From: Fidelibacterota bacterium
Lineage (GTDB): Bacteria > Fidelibacterota > SORT01
Reading direction: 5' to 3'
NCBI GenBank assembly: GCA_022571215.1
Contig: JACZYG010000001.1
Coordinates: forward strand, 291,496 to 355,495
DNA: 64,000 nucleotides
In this document: positions 37,328-46,251 of the stretch, one piece after another
How positions within the stretch are numbered: position 1 is the first letter of the stretch
How the letters are laid out: each line of letters starts with the position of its first letter
Program-made: the position numbers and the translations under genes
Notes under the pieces: model-generated
What the model was told of the DNA's origin: nothing
Seen by the model: the letters and a program-made list of their open reading frames with translations, nothing else
Databases searched by the model: none

Positions 37328-37804
37328 ATGTCCGGTAAAAATATAAAAGTTGTACCCTTTCGTGACGAATATGCAAATGATTTTAAGAGACTCAATCTTG
37401 AGTGGATAGAAAAATATTTCAATGTGGAGGAGTTGGATAAAAAGCAGCTCGAACATCCTCGAGAAAATATCATTGAAACCGGAGGTGAAATCTATTACGT
37501 GATTGAAGATGGAAATGTTAAAGGTGTTTGCGCACTAATATTTCATGAAGAGGGAGTCTACGAAATAGCCAAGATGGCTGTTGATAAAGGCTCTCGTGGC
37601 AGAGGATACGGAAATCTGCTTATGGAGGCGGTGATAGAGGGCGCGCGTGTTAAAAAAGCCGATAAAATTATAATTATTTCCAATACCCAATTAGATTTAG
37701 CGATAAATCTATACAAAAAATTTGGGTTTATTACAACCAGACTCGGTCAAAACCCGGATTATGAACGGGGGAATATCGAAATGCAGCTTGATTTATCCGA
37801 ATAA
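37328..37804 (+). CDS. GNAT-family N-acetyltransferase
   Basis: Small acetyl-CoA-dependent acyltransferase of 158 residues from the ATG at 37328. The acetyl-CoA loop is VDKGSRGRGYGNLLME, preceded by the beta-strand YEIAKMAV, and followed by NLYKKFGF, the usual C-terminal motif. The frame is open to a TTG at 37259, but that 23-residue extension does not fit the fold. The substrate is unknown. It ends 19 bp before the beta-barrel gene and may head that operon. Confidence 0.85.
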   Translation: MSGKNIKVVPFRDEYANDFKRLNLEWIEKYFNVEELDKKQLEHPRENIIETGGEIYYVIEDGNVKGVCALIFHEEGVYEIAKMAVDKGSRGRGYGNLLMEAVIEGARVKKADKIIIISNTQLDLAINLYKKFGFITTRLGQNPDYERGNIEMQLDLSE

Positions 37805-37823
37805 AGCAGACTGGAAAAACGTA

Positions 37824-38966
37824 ATGAAATGGGGTTTATTCTCTCTTTATTCGGCTGGCTTATTGATTTTTCCATCAATTATCTACTCCCAACAATGGGA
37901 TCTAAGGGGGCAGTTTACTACAAGCGTAAACCTGCTTAACTATTCTATAACAAGGGATACAAAGATTGACCAGCGGGTCGGATATATTCCTACTCTTTCA
38001 ATCTACCCTGAATATGAATATCTTAGCAGGATAGATTTTGAAGTAGCGTATAATTATCAAGCTGAATTTGACGGGTTATTAGGTACGGGAGAAAATGGAA
38101 TCAATAGCAACAGAGCTGTTCATAGGCTTTGGGGCCGGTATAGCTCCGATAACATCGAGCTAAGATACGGGCTGCAAAAAATTGCGTTTGGTCCAAGTTT
38201 AATTCTTCGTCCGATGAGATGGTTTGATTCATTGGACGAAAAAGATCCTACCGGTCAGACAGCCGGTGTGACGGCTGCACGATTAAAATATTTTGGCGGA
38301 TATGGAATTACGTATTGGGGTTGGTTGATTCATCCGGAGAATCGTGAGATTTCCGCTCGGGGCGGGAGAATTGAAATCCCAATTCTTGATTTCGGAGAAA
38401 TTGCAACTTCATATCATCACAGACCGGCGTATTCAAAAAATAAAATACCGCCTCGCTCGGGCATTCCGCTTGTGCATCCGGCTTCATCGGAGGACAGATA
38501 TTCTATAGACATTCGCGCCGATGTTGTTGTGGGGCTTTGGTCGGAATTTCTAATTTCAAAATCATCACAGGATAAATTCGTAATTCCGTTTGATAGGAGT
38601 ATATATATGATCGGTGGAGACTATACTTTTCCGATAGGTAACGGAATATATTTTTTGGCAGAGCATATGATAGATAAAGTAAAACCAAAACTGATATTAG
38701 ACGATGTAGAAACGAAAATCAGCGCAATTATGGTTAATTATCCGATTGGAGTCATTGACAATGTTACATATATTGGTGAATACGATTGGGATGGGGAGCG
38801 GATGTTCAATTACATTAAATATTCCAGAATTTACGATAATTTTGATTTCAATTTGATATTTGCCTTTAACCCGGAGAGGAATGAATTTTCAAAAGAGGAA
38901 TTAGAATTGTCGGGTCTTACACAATTTGGGAATAACATTCAGCTTATGATTATTTATAACCATTAA
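37824..38966 (+). CDS. predicted outer-membrane beta-barrel protein
   Basis: 380 residues. A signal peptide (MKWGLFSLYSAGLLIFPSII, cleavage after YSQ) is followed by alternating hydrophobic/aromatic strands throughout (for example IDFEVAYNYQAEF, IELRYGLQKIAFGP), ending in QLMIIYNH. This is typical of a Gram-negative outer-membrane barrel. The ATG at 37824 is chosen because it gives the signal peptide directly. The ABC transporter ATPase gene follows after 15 bp, so the barrel is probably the outer-membrane part, or the cargo, of that export system. I cannot name a family. Confidence 0.75.
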   Translation: MKWGLFSLYSAGLLIFPSIIYSQQWDLRGQFTTSVNLLNYSITRDTKIDQRVGYIPTLSIYPEYEYLSRIDFEVAYNYQAEFDGLLGTGENGINSNRAVHRLWGRYSSDNIELRYGLQKIAFGPSLILRPMRWFDSLDEKDPTGQTAGVTAARLKYFGGYGITYWGWLIHPENREISARGGRIEIPILDFGEIATSYHHRPAYSKNKIPPRSGIPLVHPASSEDRYSIDIRADVVVGLWSEFLISKSSQDKFVIPFDRSIYMIGGDYTFPIGNGIYFLAEHMIDKVKPKLILDDVETKISAIMVNYPIGVIDNVTYIGEYDWDGERMFNYIKYSRIYDNFDFNLIFAFNPERNEFSKEELELSGLTQFGNNIQLMIIYNH

Positions 38967-38981
38967 ACGGAGATTGCATTA

Positions 38982-39698
38982 GTGGGAAAAATCGTAGTGG
39001 AAGTAAAGGGGCTGATAAAGGATTTTCCTATTGCCGACAGGCTTTTTAGAGCGTTGAAGGGAATTACGATAAATATTGCGGAAGGAGAATTCATGGGGAT
39101 TGTCGGTCCATCAGGTTCCGGCAAAACCACGCTTCTAAATATAATAGGAGGATTGGATTCTCCAACCGAGGGAACGGTGAGCGTACTCGGTTTATCGCTC
39201 ATAGGGAAGTCGAACAAGGAACTTGCAGATCTCCGCAAAAATGGTATCGGCTTCATTTTTCAAGGTTACAATCTTCTTCCGGTCTATACGGTATATGAAA
39301 ATGTTGAATTCCCGCTCCTGCTTCTGAATGTTGATTCAAACAAAAGGGATAAAATGGTTCGGGAAGCAATCGAATGGGTCGATCTCAGCGATAAAATCAA
39401 GTCGAAGCCGGCGCAATTGAGCGGGGGGGAAAGCCAGAGAGTTGCAATCGCCCGCTCCATTGTAAAAAGACCACCGTTAGTGATAGCAGACGAACTTACG
39501 GCTAATCTTGATGCGAAGAATTCTCACCGAATAATGAAAATACTTTTAGGATTAAATAAAGAAATAGGAACTACATTTATATTTGCGACTCATGACGAAA
39601 AGGTAATGGGTTATCTGTCACGAATTATCAGTATTGTAGATGGAAAAATTGAAAGCGATAAATTCTTTGATAGAAACGAATTGAGAGAAAAAGTCTAA
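38982..39698 (+). CDS. ABC transporter ATP-binding protein (LolD/MacB type)
   Basis: 238-residue nucleotide-binding subunit. Walker A GPSGSGKT is at 42-49, the Q-loop is FIFQGYNLLP, the signature LSGGESQRVAIARS, and the H-loop FATHDEKV. Walker B reads VIADELTANLD, with Leu where LolD/MacB enzymes normally have Pro after the catalytic Glu; the Asp-Glu pair is intact. The start is GTG, and the stop overlaps the first permease (TAATG). The LolD-like sequence and FtsX-type permeases place it among mechanotransmission ABC systems. Confidence 0.93.
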   Translation: MGKIVVEVKGLIKDFPIADRLFRALKGITINIAEGEFMGIVGPSGSGKTTLLNIIGGLDSPTEGTVSVLGLSLIGKSNKELADLRKNGIGFIFQGYNLLPVYTVYENVEFPLLLLNVDSNKRDKMVREAIEWVDLSDKIKSKPAQLSGGESQRVAIARSIVKRPPLVIADELTANLDAKNSHRIMKILLGLNKEIGTTFIFATHDEKVMGYLSRIISIVDGKIESDKFFDRNELREKV

Positions 39699-40870
39699 TG
39701 ATGATATTCAGGCTTGCGATTAAAAATTTGCTTGGAGCGGGAATGCGGACATGGCTAAATGTTGTGGTCACGTCTTTTTCTTTCACAATTATAATTTTTT
39801 TTAATGCCATGTATAACGGCATGAGGCAAGACACCCTAAGGATATTGCTGGACACAGAGGTCGCCGGAGGGCAGCTATGGCACCCGGAATACGATCCGTT
39901 CGATCCTCTGACCATCGAAGATAGCCACTCGATTATTTCGGAAGAATTACAGAAAATGGTAGCCGGGAATGAAGCGATGCCGGTACTGGTAAGACAGGCG
40001 ACATTCTATATGAACGGCAGAAGCTCTGTAGGATTAATGAAGGGCATTCCCCCCGGACAAGAAATAGTGCGAATGCCGTTGAAGGTCATAGGAGACTATT
40101 CCGGGGACTATATTCCGGTGGTCATCGGCTCAGGGATGTCAAAAAAGACGGGGTTAAGAAAGGGAGACCTGTTTACCGTCAGATGGTTGGACGCTTTAAG
40201 GACGTACGATGCCGATGAATTTGAAGTGGCGGAAGTGATCAAGTTGGATAATTATCGGCTTGACAGGGGAGTGATATGGCTGTCGTTAGAAAAAATGAGA
40301 GAGCTGTTACAAATGCCCGGAGAAGTAACCTATATAGTGCTGAAGAGAGATCATGCTTTTAATAATCAAGCCGATTCATTCATCTATAAAGATATCGAGT
40401 ATTTCATGAAAGATATAGATTCCGCAATCGAGGCTGACCAGGTTTGGGCGAGAACAATTTTCGGTTTACTTTTGATCATGGCATCGTTAGGAATTTTCAA
40501 CTCGCAAGTTCTGTCAATATTCCGAAGAAAAAAGGAGATAGGTACACTGATGGCGCTTGGAATGACGAGACAGAGAATTGTGAGATTGTTTACGCTTGAG
40601 GGTGGATTGCATAGCGTTCTTGCTCTTTTCGTTGGAGCTCTTTACGGGACACCGCTCTTTTATTATTTGGCTACGCGGGGAATCACAATACCTTATGGAG
40701 AAGAAGCCGGAATTATCAGCACAGGCAGCCTATATCCTGTTTTCGGTCCACAGCTGATCTTTGGCACGATGTTGTTAGTGGCGGGAGTTGTAACGGTAGT
40801 GAGTTTCCTTCCTGCCCGTAAAATCGCTAATATGCAGCCCACAGAAGCGTTAAGGGGGAAAATCAGCTGA
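39698..40870 (+). CDS. ABC transporter permease, FtsX/LolCE type
   Basis: 390 residues: one N-terminal membrane helix (about 17-38), a large periplasmic domain to about 255, then three C-terminal helices. IFRRKKEIGTLMALGMTRQRIVRLF is the coupling-helix region typical of FtsX-like permeases, and LPARKIANMQPTEALRG is the family end. The gene overlaps the ATPase upstream by 1 nt and the second permease downstream by 1 nt. LolC/LolE-type function in lipoprotein release is plausible but not proven. Confidence 0.9.
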   Translation: MMIFRLAIKNLLGAGMRTWLNVVVTSFSFTIIIFFNAMYNGMRQDTLRILLDTEVAGGQLWHPEYDPFDPLTIEDSHSIISEELQKMVAGNEAMPVLVRQATFYMNGRSSVGLMKGIPPGQEIVRMPLKVIGDYSGDYIPVVIGSGMSKKTGLRKGDLFTVRWLDALRTYDADEFEVAEVIKLDNYRLDRGVIWLSLEKMRELLQMPGEVTYIVLKRDHAFNNQADSFIYKDIEYFMKDIDSAIEADQVWARTIFGLLLIMASLGIFNSQVLSIFRRKKEIGTLMALGMTRQRIVRLFTLEGGLHSVLALFVGALYGTPLFYYLATRGITIPYGEEAGIISTGSLYPVFGPQLIFGTMLLVAGVVTVVSFLPARKIANMQPTEALRGKIS

Positions 40871-42138
40871 TGATAAATTTTCTCCTCAAGGGTGTATTAA
40901 GAGATAAAATTCGCAGCGTGCTCAGTTTGATAGTAATTTTTTTGGGTGTGATGTTTTCCACAATTATGGTCGGTTTTATGGCTGGAATTTTCAACGATTT
41001 TATCCGGGTAAATGCGATCTTGGATGCTGGACATTTGAAAATAATGACCCGAGCGTATGACGAACTCAGTGATATGGCTCCGAACGATCTTGCAATCATT
41101 GGAGTAGATTCTATTATTTCAGATTTAGAAGAAAAATATCCCGAGCTTTATTGGACTCCTCGAATCAAGCTGGGCGGCTTAGTGGATATTCCGGATGAAA
41201 ACGGAGAGACGAAAAACCAGTCCCCTGCGATTGGAATTGGTATTGACCTACTTTCACCGGGATCCAATCAAGCGGAATTGCTTGGTATCACTAAATCTTT
41301 GGTAAGAGGGAGGCTACCTGAATCATTTAACGAGGCTCTACTGAGTGAAGAATTTTCTCAAAAATTAGGCGTAGATCCTGGAGACAAAATAACGCTTCTT
41401 TCAAGCACCATGTGGGGGAGCTTCGCGACTTATAACTTTGTTCTGTCCGGTACTCTGAGGTTTGGAATCCCCGCAATGGACAGAAGCACATTGATCGTGG
41501 ATATAGAAGGAGCCCGACTGGCGCTTGATATGGATGATGCAAGCTCGGAAATATTGGGCATCTTTAAAGACGAACTTTATGATGAAGAACGCAGTGAAGA
41601 AATTAAATCTGATTTCTTGGGTCGTCAGGAAATGTCTGAGTTTGGATTGTTGATGATAGCGCTAAGGGATCAGAACGACATCGGCTTATTGATGGACAGG
41701 GCGGATATCTACATTGCTTTCATAATCGGAATATTTGTATTCCTGGTCGTTTTAGTTGTATGGAATTTTGGACTGATGAACGGACTTCGCAGGTACGGGG
41801 AGATAGGAATCCGGCTTGCGATGGGAGAAACAAAAGGGCATGTGTACCGGACCCTATTGATCGAGTCTTCGATCATCGGAGTGATCGGAACTGTTTTAGG
41901 TATGATGGGTGGATTGTCAATTGTCTATTACCTTCAGGAAGTAGGGATAGATTATTCAGATTTATTAGGTGAAGCTAATATGCTAATCTCCGGAGTGATG
42001 AGAGCTCAAATCACACCGGGAACATATTATGTAGGTGTAGTTCCGGGATTATTCGCTTCATTGTTAGGGACAGCGCTCGCGGGGAGGGGAATATACAAAA
42101 GAGAACTTTCACAGCTTTTTAAGGAACTTGAAACATGA
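40870..42138 (+). CDS. ABC transporter permease, FtsX/LolCE type
   Basis: 422-residue second permease with the same topology: a helix at about 14-35, a periplasmic domain with the stretch SLVRGRLPESFNEALLSEEF, and three C-terminal helices. NGLRRYGEIGIRLAMGETKGHVYRTLLIES is the coupling segment. The pair of different permeases suggests a heterodimer, like LolC with LolE. Overlap ATGA with the LolA-like gene (42135-42138) shows tight translational coupling. Confidence 0.9.
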   Translation: MINFLLKGVLRDKIRSVLSLIVIFLGVMFSTIMVGFMAGIFNDFIRVNAILDAGHLKIMTRAYDELSDMAPNDLAIIGVDSIISDLEEKYPELYWTPRIKLGGLVDIPDENGETKNQSPAIGIGIDLLSPGSNQAELLGITKSLVRGRLPESFNEALLSEEFSQKLGVDPGDKITLLSSTMWGSFATYNFVLSGTLRFGIPAMDRSTLIVDIEGARLALDMDDASSEILGIFKDELYDEERSEEIKSDFLGRQEMSEFGLLMIALRDQNDIGLLMDRADIYIAFIIGIFVFLVVLVVWNFGLMNGLRRYGEIGIRLAMGETKGHVYRTLLIESSIIGVIGTVLGMMGGLSIVYYLQEVGIDYSDLLGEANMLISGVMRAQITPGTYYVGVVPGLFASLLGTALAGRGIYKRELSQLFKELET

Positions 42139-42884
42139 TAAGAATATTTTTGTTATCAGCGCTGCCGCTTTTATACAGTGGAATTCTGCTGGCTCAACTG
42201 CCGCCGAATGCCGAGGAGATAATAAAAGCGGTTGACCGGAACTTGTCCGCAAGAACCACCGTATTAGAGAGTAAGATGATTGTGCACGGCAGAAGGGCTA
42301 CAAGAACAATTTCATCAAAATCGTGGATGTTAGGTCAGGAGAAAGCATTTACGGAGTACATGTCGCCGGCGCGTGAAAAAGGGACGAAAATGTTAAAGAT
42401 AGGAAACAGAATGTGGACGTATTCTCCACAAACGGACAGGATAATTCAAATATCAGGGCATATGCTTCGCCAATCCGTCATGGGTTCCGACTTGTCATAT
42501 GAAGATATGATGGAAGACCCTAAATTATTTGAGCGTTACAACGCTGTTATTGATGGTGAAGAGATTATTGACAATATAGATTGTTGGCGAATCCTGCTTA
42601 CAGCGCGAGAGAAAGGACTGGCGTATAATTCAAGAAAATTATGGGTCGATAAAGAACGTATGATTCCCCTTCGGGAAGAACTATATGCTAAAAGCGGGAA
42701 GCTTATTAAATCATTGCGTATCAGTGAAGTTATGCGGGTTGGAGACAGATGGTATCCAAGAATATGGCTGTTCAAAGATGAACTGAAATTAAACAGCAAG
42801 GGTACGGAATGGATAGTTGATAAAATTGAATTCGATCTGGATATCCCTGAAAAACGATTTACAAAATCAGGATTAAGAAAATAA
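42135..42884 (+). CDS. LolA-like outer-membrane lipoprotein-sorting protein
   Basis: Periplasmic protein of 249 residues with a signal peptide (LLSALPLLYSGILLAQ). The mature part is an open beta-barrel fold of the LolA/LolB-like family often annotated as outer-membrane lipoprotein-sorting protein: MSPAREKGTKMLKIGNRMWT, GSDLSYEDMM, then RKLWVDKERMIPLREELY. These companion proteins occur next to FtsX-type ABC permeases and would carry a lipid or lipoprotein across the periplasm. It is the last gene of the operon, followed by an AT-rich hairpin. Confidence 0.87.
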   Translation: MIRIFLLSALPLLYSGILLAQLPPNAEEIIKAVDRNLSARTTVLESKMIVHGRRATRTISSKSWMLGQEKAFTEYMSPAREKGTKMLKIGNRMWTYSPQTDRIIQISGHMLRQSVMGSDLSYEDMMEDPKLFERYNAVIDGEEIIDNIDCWRILLTAREKGLAYNSRKLWVDKERMIPLREELYAKSGKLIKSLRISEVMRVGDRWYPRIWLFKDELKLNSKGTEWIVDKIEFDLDIPEKRFTKSGLRK

Positions 42885-42898
42885 AGACAGCAACGTCA

Positions 42899-42925
42899 TA
42901 TATATTTTGATAATCAAAATATATA
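42899..42925 (+). terminator. AT-rich hairpin after the export operon
   Basis: A perfect 12-bp inverted repeat TATATATTTTGA / TCAAAATATATA (42899-42910, 42914-42925) with a 3-nt loop lies 15 bp after the LolA-like stop. It is weak in GC, so terminator or operator function is uncertain. Confidence 0.45.
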
Positions 42926-43077
42926 AATCCAAAATATAACAATATCTTTCCGCTTGATGATTGAGAAGGTCATCATTAAATTCATTACGCTCAAAAGAGA
43001 ATCACTTAATACGAGTGAAAGCGCAATTGACTGTATTCGCAAAATTTAAGAATAGAAATAACATAGAGGAATGAACC

Positions 43078-43866
43078 ATGGCAAATGCTTTAGTTAATTA
43101 TAGTGTAAAGGATAGCGTCGCGTTACTGGAATTAGCTGACCCACCGGCAAATACGTACACGCATGAAATGATGAAGGAGTTGGATGAACATATCCTTAGC
43201 GCCCGTTTCGATGAAAACGTCGAGGTCATCGTACTGACCGGCGCGGGTGAAAAATTCTTTTCCGCCGGCGCTAACATAACGATGCTCAGTGAAGCAGACC
43301 CGTATTTTAAGTACTACTTTTGTCTACACGCGAATGAAACGCTTAACAGATTCGAACAAACTCCGAAGCTCGTCATCGCCGCTCTTAACGGACATACAGT
43401 CGGCGGCGGTCTCGAAATAGCGCTCGCTACCGACATTAGAATAGCGCGAAAAGACGGGGGCAAGATTGGTCTGCCCGAAGTAACATTAGGCGTGTTACCG
43501 GGTACCGGCGGAACGCAGCGGCTCGGCAGGCTACTCGGAAAATCGAGAGCTATCGAACTCATGGCTACGGGAAACCTTCTTTCTTTTGATGAGGGAAAAG
43601 AACTCGGACTGATTAACCAAATATTCGATGGCGATAATTTCATGGAGCAGGTCATGGAATATGCCGGGCAGTTCACCTCTCCGAATAAGGCAAGCGGAGC
43701 GGTCGGGCGAATCAAGCGCGCCGTCTGTTCGGGAGTGGAAGTCCCATTCTCCGAGGGACTCGCGATGGAACGTGAAATGCAGCAGCTTCTATTCCAGGGT
43801 TCGGACGCGAAAGAAGGGCTTGCGGCGTATATCGAAAAGCGCAAACCAGAGTTCACCGGTAAATAG
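43078..43866 (+). CDS. enoyl-CoA hydratase / crotonase-family enzyme
   Basis: 262-residue crotonase fold. The oxyanion-hole segments are EKFFSAGANITML and ALNGHTVGGGLEIALATD; the second catalytic glutamate lies in GLPEVTLGVLPGTGGTQRL. Both glutamate positions of true hydratases appear conserved, favouring hydration of a 2-enoyl-CoA. GAGG with 9-nt spacing precedes the ATG. It heads a plus-strand catabolic cluster, 2 bp from the aldehyde dehydrogenase, and the DNA here is visibly more GC-rich than in the preceding operon. In Paa pathways such genes are paaF/paaG, but equivalence is not shown. Confidence 0.9.
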   Translation: MANALVNYSVKDSVALLELADPPANTYTHEMMKELDEHILSARFDENVEVIVLTGAGEKFFSAGANITMLSEADPYFKYYFCLHANETLNRFEQTPKLVIAALNGHTVGGGLEIALATDIRIARKDGGKIGLPEVTLGVLPGTGGTQRLGRLLGKSRAIELMATGNLLSFDEGKELGLINQIFDGDNFMEQVMEYAGQFTSPNKASGAVGRIKRAVCSGVEVPFSEGLAMEREMQQLLFQGSDAKEGLAAYIEKRKPEFTGK

Positions 43867-43868
43867 GC

Positions 43869-45326
43869 ATGGATTCTTTTGAGGTCAAAAACAAGGGCAT
43901 CTTCATAGGTGGCGAGTGGAGCGACGCGTCTGACGGAGCTAATGTTCCCACAATTAATCCGGCAACGGAAAAGCCGGTAGCGGAAGTAGCATCAGGAACC
44001 GTTGAAGATGCTAAACGGGCTGTTTCTACCGCGAAAGAGGCGTTTGATGACGGTAGGTGGAGCAAAAAATCCGCAGCCTCACGAACCAAAATATTGTTAA
44101 AGATAGCGGACCTGCTTGACGAACAGAATCAGGAAATTGCCACGCTCGAAAGTCTGGACAACGGAAAAACATTTTTTGAGTCGAGCAAGATTGATGTGCC
44201 TTTCGTAGCAAATCTCTTCAGGTATTACGCCGGCTGGGCAACAAAATTTCATGGAAACACCATCCCGGTTTCTGGTCCGTTCCTGAACTATACGCTTAGA
44301 GAACCCGTCGGCGTAGTGGCGGCGATAGTTCCATGGAATTTCCCATTGCTATTAACGACATGGAAATTAGCTCCCGCCCTCGCAATGGGGAACAGTGTTG
44401 TGTTGAAACCTGCGGAAATCACGCCACTTAGCGCTCTGAAACTTGCCTCGATCTGCAAGGAAGCCGGACTTCCTGACGGTGTTCTGAACGTAGTGCCCGG
44501 TAAGGGTTCGATAGTCGGTCAAGCGTTTGTCGAGCATCCCGATGTGGACAAAATTGCTTTCACCGGTTCTACCGAAGTGGGGAAAGGGATTATGCGCGCA
44601 GCGGCCGACACTCTGAAAAAATTAACGCTCGAACTTGGAGGCAAATCACCTAACATAATTTTTGAAGACGCGAATTTCGATGCTGCCGTCAAGGGCGCCA
44701 TAAACGGTATTTTCTATAACAAGGGCGAAGTTTGCGCGGCGGGATCGCGTATACTTGTACAGGAATCCATACAAAAAGAATTCGTTAAAGCGCTTGGTGA
44801 ACGAGCGGAATCACTGACGCTCGGTGATCCTTTCGATAAGAATACGCGAATGGGTCCTGTGGCATCCGAGGTGCAGATGAAGAGCGTGCTCGGGTATATC
44901 GAATCTGGAAAATCGGAAGGCGCTGATCTCATCACCGGAGGTTCACGCGCTGATATTGGTGCGGGATATTTTGTGCAACCTACCGTTTTTGATAATGTGA
45001 CCTCCGATATGAAGATAGCAAGAGAGGAGATATTCGGACCCGTCGTGGCTGTCATTCCTTTTAAAGATGAAGAAGACGCTTTACGGATAGCGAACGATTC
45101 TCCCTTCGGTTTGGCTGCGGGCGTTTGGACAGGTAATGTCGGAAGAGCGCATCGCGTTGCGGCAGGACTAAAGGCGGGCACTGTTTGGATAAACAGTTAT
45201 AATATCTATGATCCGGCATCTCCCTTTGGCGGTTATAAGCAGAGTGGATTCGGCAGGGAGCTGGGAGAAAACGCTCTCGAGCATTATACTCAGGTGAAGA
45301 GCGTGTGGGTTAATTTAGGTTTGTGA
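43869..45326 (+). CDS. NAD(P)-dependent aldehyde dehydrogenase
   Basis: 485 residues, the standard ALDH length. The general base is Glu255 in LTLELGGKSPNI, the catalytic nucleophile is Cys289 in YNKGEVCAAGSR, and the nucleotide-binding region has IVPWNFPLLLTTWK and FTGSTEVGKG. The C-terminal SPFGGYKQSGFGRELG is typical of betaine/benzaldehyde-type class enzymes. It oxidises an aldehyde to the acid. It follows the enoyl-CoA hydratase after 2 bp, so the aldehyde is probably an intermediate of the same catabolic route. Confidence 0.94.
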   Translation: MDSFEVKNKGIFIGGEWSDASDGANVPTINPATEKPVAEVASGTVEDAKRAVSTAKEAFDDGRWSKKSAASRTKILLKIADLLDEQNQEIATLESLDNGKTFFESSKIDVPFVANLFRYYAGWATKFHGNTIPVSGPFLNYTLREPVGVVAAIVPWNFPLLLTTWKLAPALAMGNSVVLKPAEITPLSALKLASICKEAGLPDGVLNVVPGKGSIVGQAFVEHPDVDKIAFTGSTEVGKGIMRAAADTLKKLTLELGGKSPNIIFEDANFDAAVKGAINGIFYNKGEVCAAGSRILVQESIQKEFVKALGERAESLTLGDPFDKNTRMGPVASEVQMKSVLGYIESGKSEGADLITGGSRADIGAGYFVQPTVFDNVTSDMKIAREEIFGPVVAVIPFKDEEDALRIANDSPFGLAAGVWTGNVGRAHRVAAGLKAGTVWINSYNIYDPASPFGGYKQSGFGRELGENALEHYTQVKSVWVNLGL

Positions 45327-45351
45327 TATTGAATTTTGTGTCAATAAAATA

Positions 45352-45367
45352 AACCGTTTAAACGGTT
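45352..45367. repeat. 16-bp perfect palindrome after the aldehyde dehydrogenase gene
   Basis: AACCGTTTAAACGGTT is exactly self-complementary, 26 bp after the stop of the ALDH gene and upstream of the CoA-transferase pair. It is a candidate regulator-binding site rather than a terminator, since it has no loop or T-run. Confidence 0.5.
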
Positions 45368-45388
45368 ATCATATGTTGTTATATCGCA

Positions 45389-45416
45389 TTAACCCCCGAT
45401 TAAAATCGGGGGTTAA
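45389..45416. terminator. strong 12-bp hairpin between ALDH and CoA-transferase genes
   Basis: TTAACCCCCGAT / ATCGGGGGTTAA (45389-45400, 45405-45416) pair perfectly around a TAAA loop. The plus-strand sequence after it is A-rich, not T-rich, so it may attenuate, stabilise mRNA ends or terminate imperfectly. Confidence 0.55.
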
Positions 45417-45462
45417 TAAGAAAGAATAGATCATGGCTCTCATTTCAAGCGGATAAGGATGA

Positions 45463-46251
45463 ATGGCAGTGGAGAAAAAATACAGACTTCGGGAACTGAT
45501 GATTTGCGCTGCCGCGCGGGAAATCAGTGACGGCGATATAGTCTTTGTCGGAATGCGTCTTCCACTGATAGCATTCGTTCTTGCTAAAAAAGTCTATGCG
45601 CCGAATGCCGTAGGTCTCTTTGAAAACGGAATTATTCGATCAACTCCAAGTCCATCGTTGATTTACACTATGGGCGACACCCCAAATCTGATAGGCGCTA
45701 CCCATACGGGTGAAATGCTCACCGTGATGGCTTATCTGCAACAAGGGAAGGTGTCTGTCGGTTTTTTAGGGGGCGCGGAAGTTGACAGGTATGGAAATTT
45801 AAATTCAACAACCGTGAAGAGCGGGGATAACGAAATTCGTCTTCCGGGTAGCGGTGGCGCATGTGACATAGCTTCATTGGCAAAAAAGGTGCTGATAATT
45901 ATGAGCCATGAAAAAGACAGGTTCGTGAAAAAAGTTAATTATATAACTTCTCCCGGGTATGGTGATGGAGGCGAATGGCGTAAAAGCGCCGGATTAAGGC
46001 GGGGCGGTCCCGCAGCCGTGATATCCACAAAGGGTATATTCGATTTTTCTCCTGACGGATTAATGCAGGTTAGAAGTATACATCCCGGCTTAACGGCGAA
46101 TGAGGTGCAGGATGCAACAGGATTCGATCTTCCGATGCCAAACGAAGTCGCTGAAACCCAGCCGCCGAGTGAAGAAGAGTTAAAAGTGATCAGAGAATAC
46201 GATCCTGCGGGATTTTGGACCGGGTGGAACTCAAAAAAGAGGGGAGACTGA
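45463..46251 (+). CDS. CoA-transferase family, beta subunit (IpdB/GctB-like)
   Basis: 262-residue CoA-transferase fold. FENGIIRSTPSP carries Glu54 in the position of the glutamate that forms the acyl/CoA thioester in true transferases. VGFLGGAEVDRYGNLNST and GSGGACDIASLAKK follow as expected for beta subunits. It precedes the alpha gene with a TGATG overlap, the reverse of the common alpha-beta order. IpdAB-type ring-opening hydrolases have the same fold, so hydrolase activity on a cyclic acyl-CoA is an alternative to CoA transfer. Confidence 0.87.
   Translation: MAVEKKYRLRELMICAAAREISDGDIVFVGMRLPLIAFVLAKKVYAPNAVGLFENGIIRSTPSPSLIYTMGDTPNLIGATHTGEMLTVMAYLQQGKVSVGFLGGAEVDRYGNLNSTTVKSGDNEIRLPGSGGACDIASLAKKVLIIMSHEKDRFVKKVNYITSPGYGDGGEWRKSAGLRRGGPAAVISTKGIFDFSPDGLMQVRSIHPGLTANEVQDATGFDLPMPNEVAETQPPSEEELKVIREYDPAGFWTGWNSKKRGD

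Noticed and set aside
37199..37473. Two minus-strand frames of 74 and 85 codons opposite the acetyltransferase start
   Set aside because: Hydrophobic mirror frames opposite the GNAT gene and its upstream region, with no motif and no ribosome binding site.
43314..43856. 180-codon open frame antisense to the enoyl-CoA hydratase gene
   Set aside because: It lies wholly opposite a well-conserved crotonase gene, is rich in Ser/Pro from codon mirroring, and shows no motif; a shadow frame.
44714..45181. 155-codon open frame antisense to the aldehyde dehydrogenase gene
   Set aside because: Opposite the catalytic domain of ALDH; composition is that of a mirror frame.
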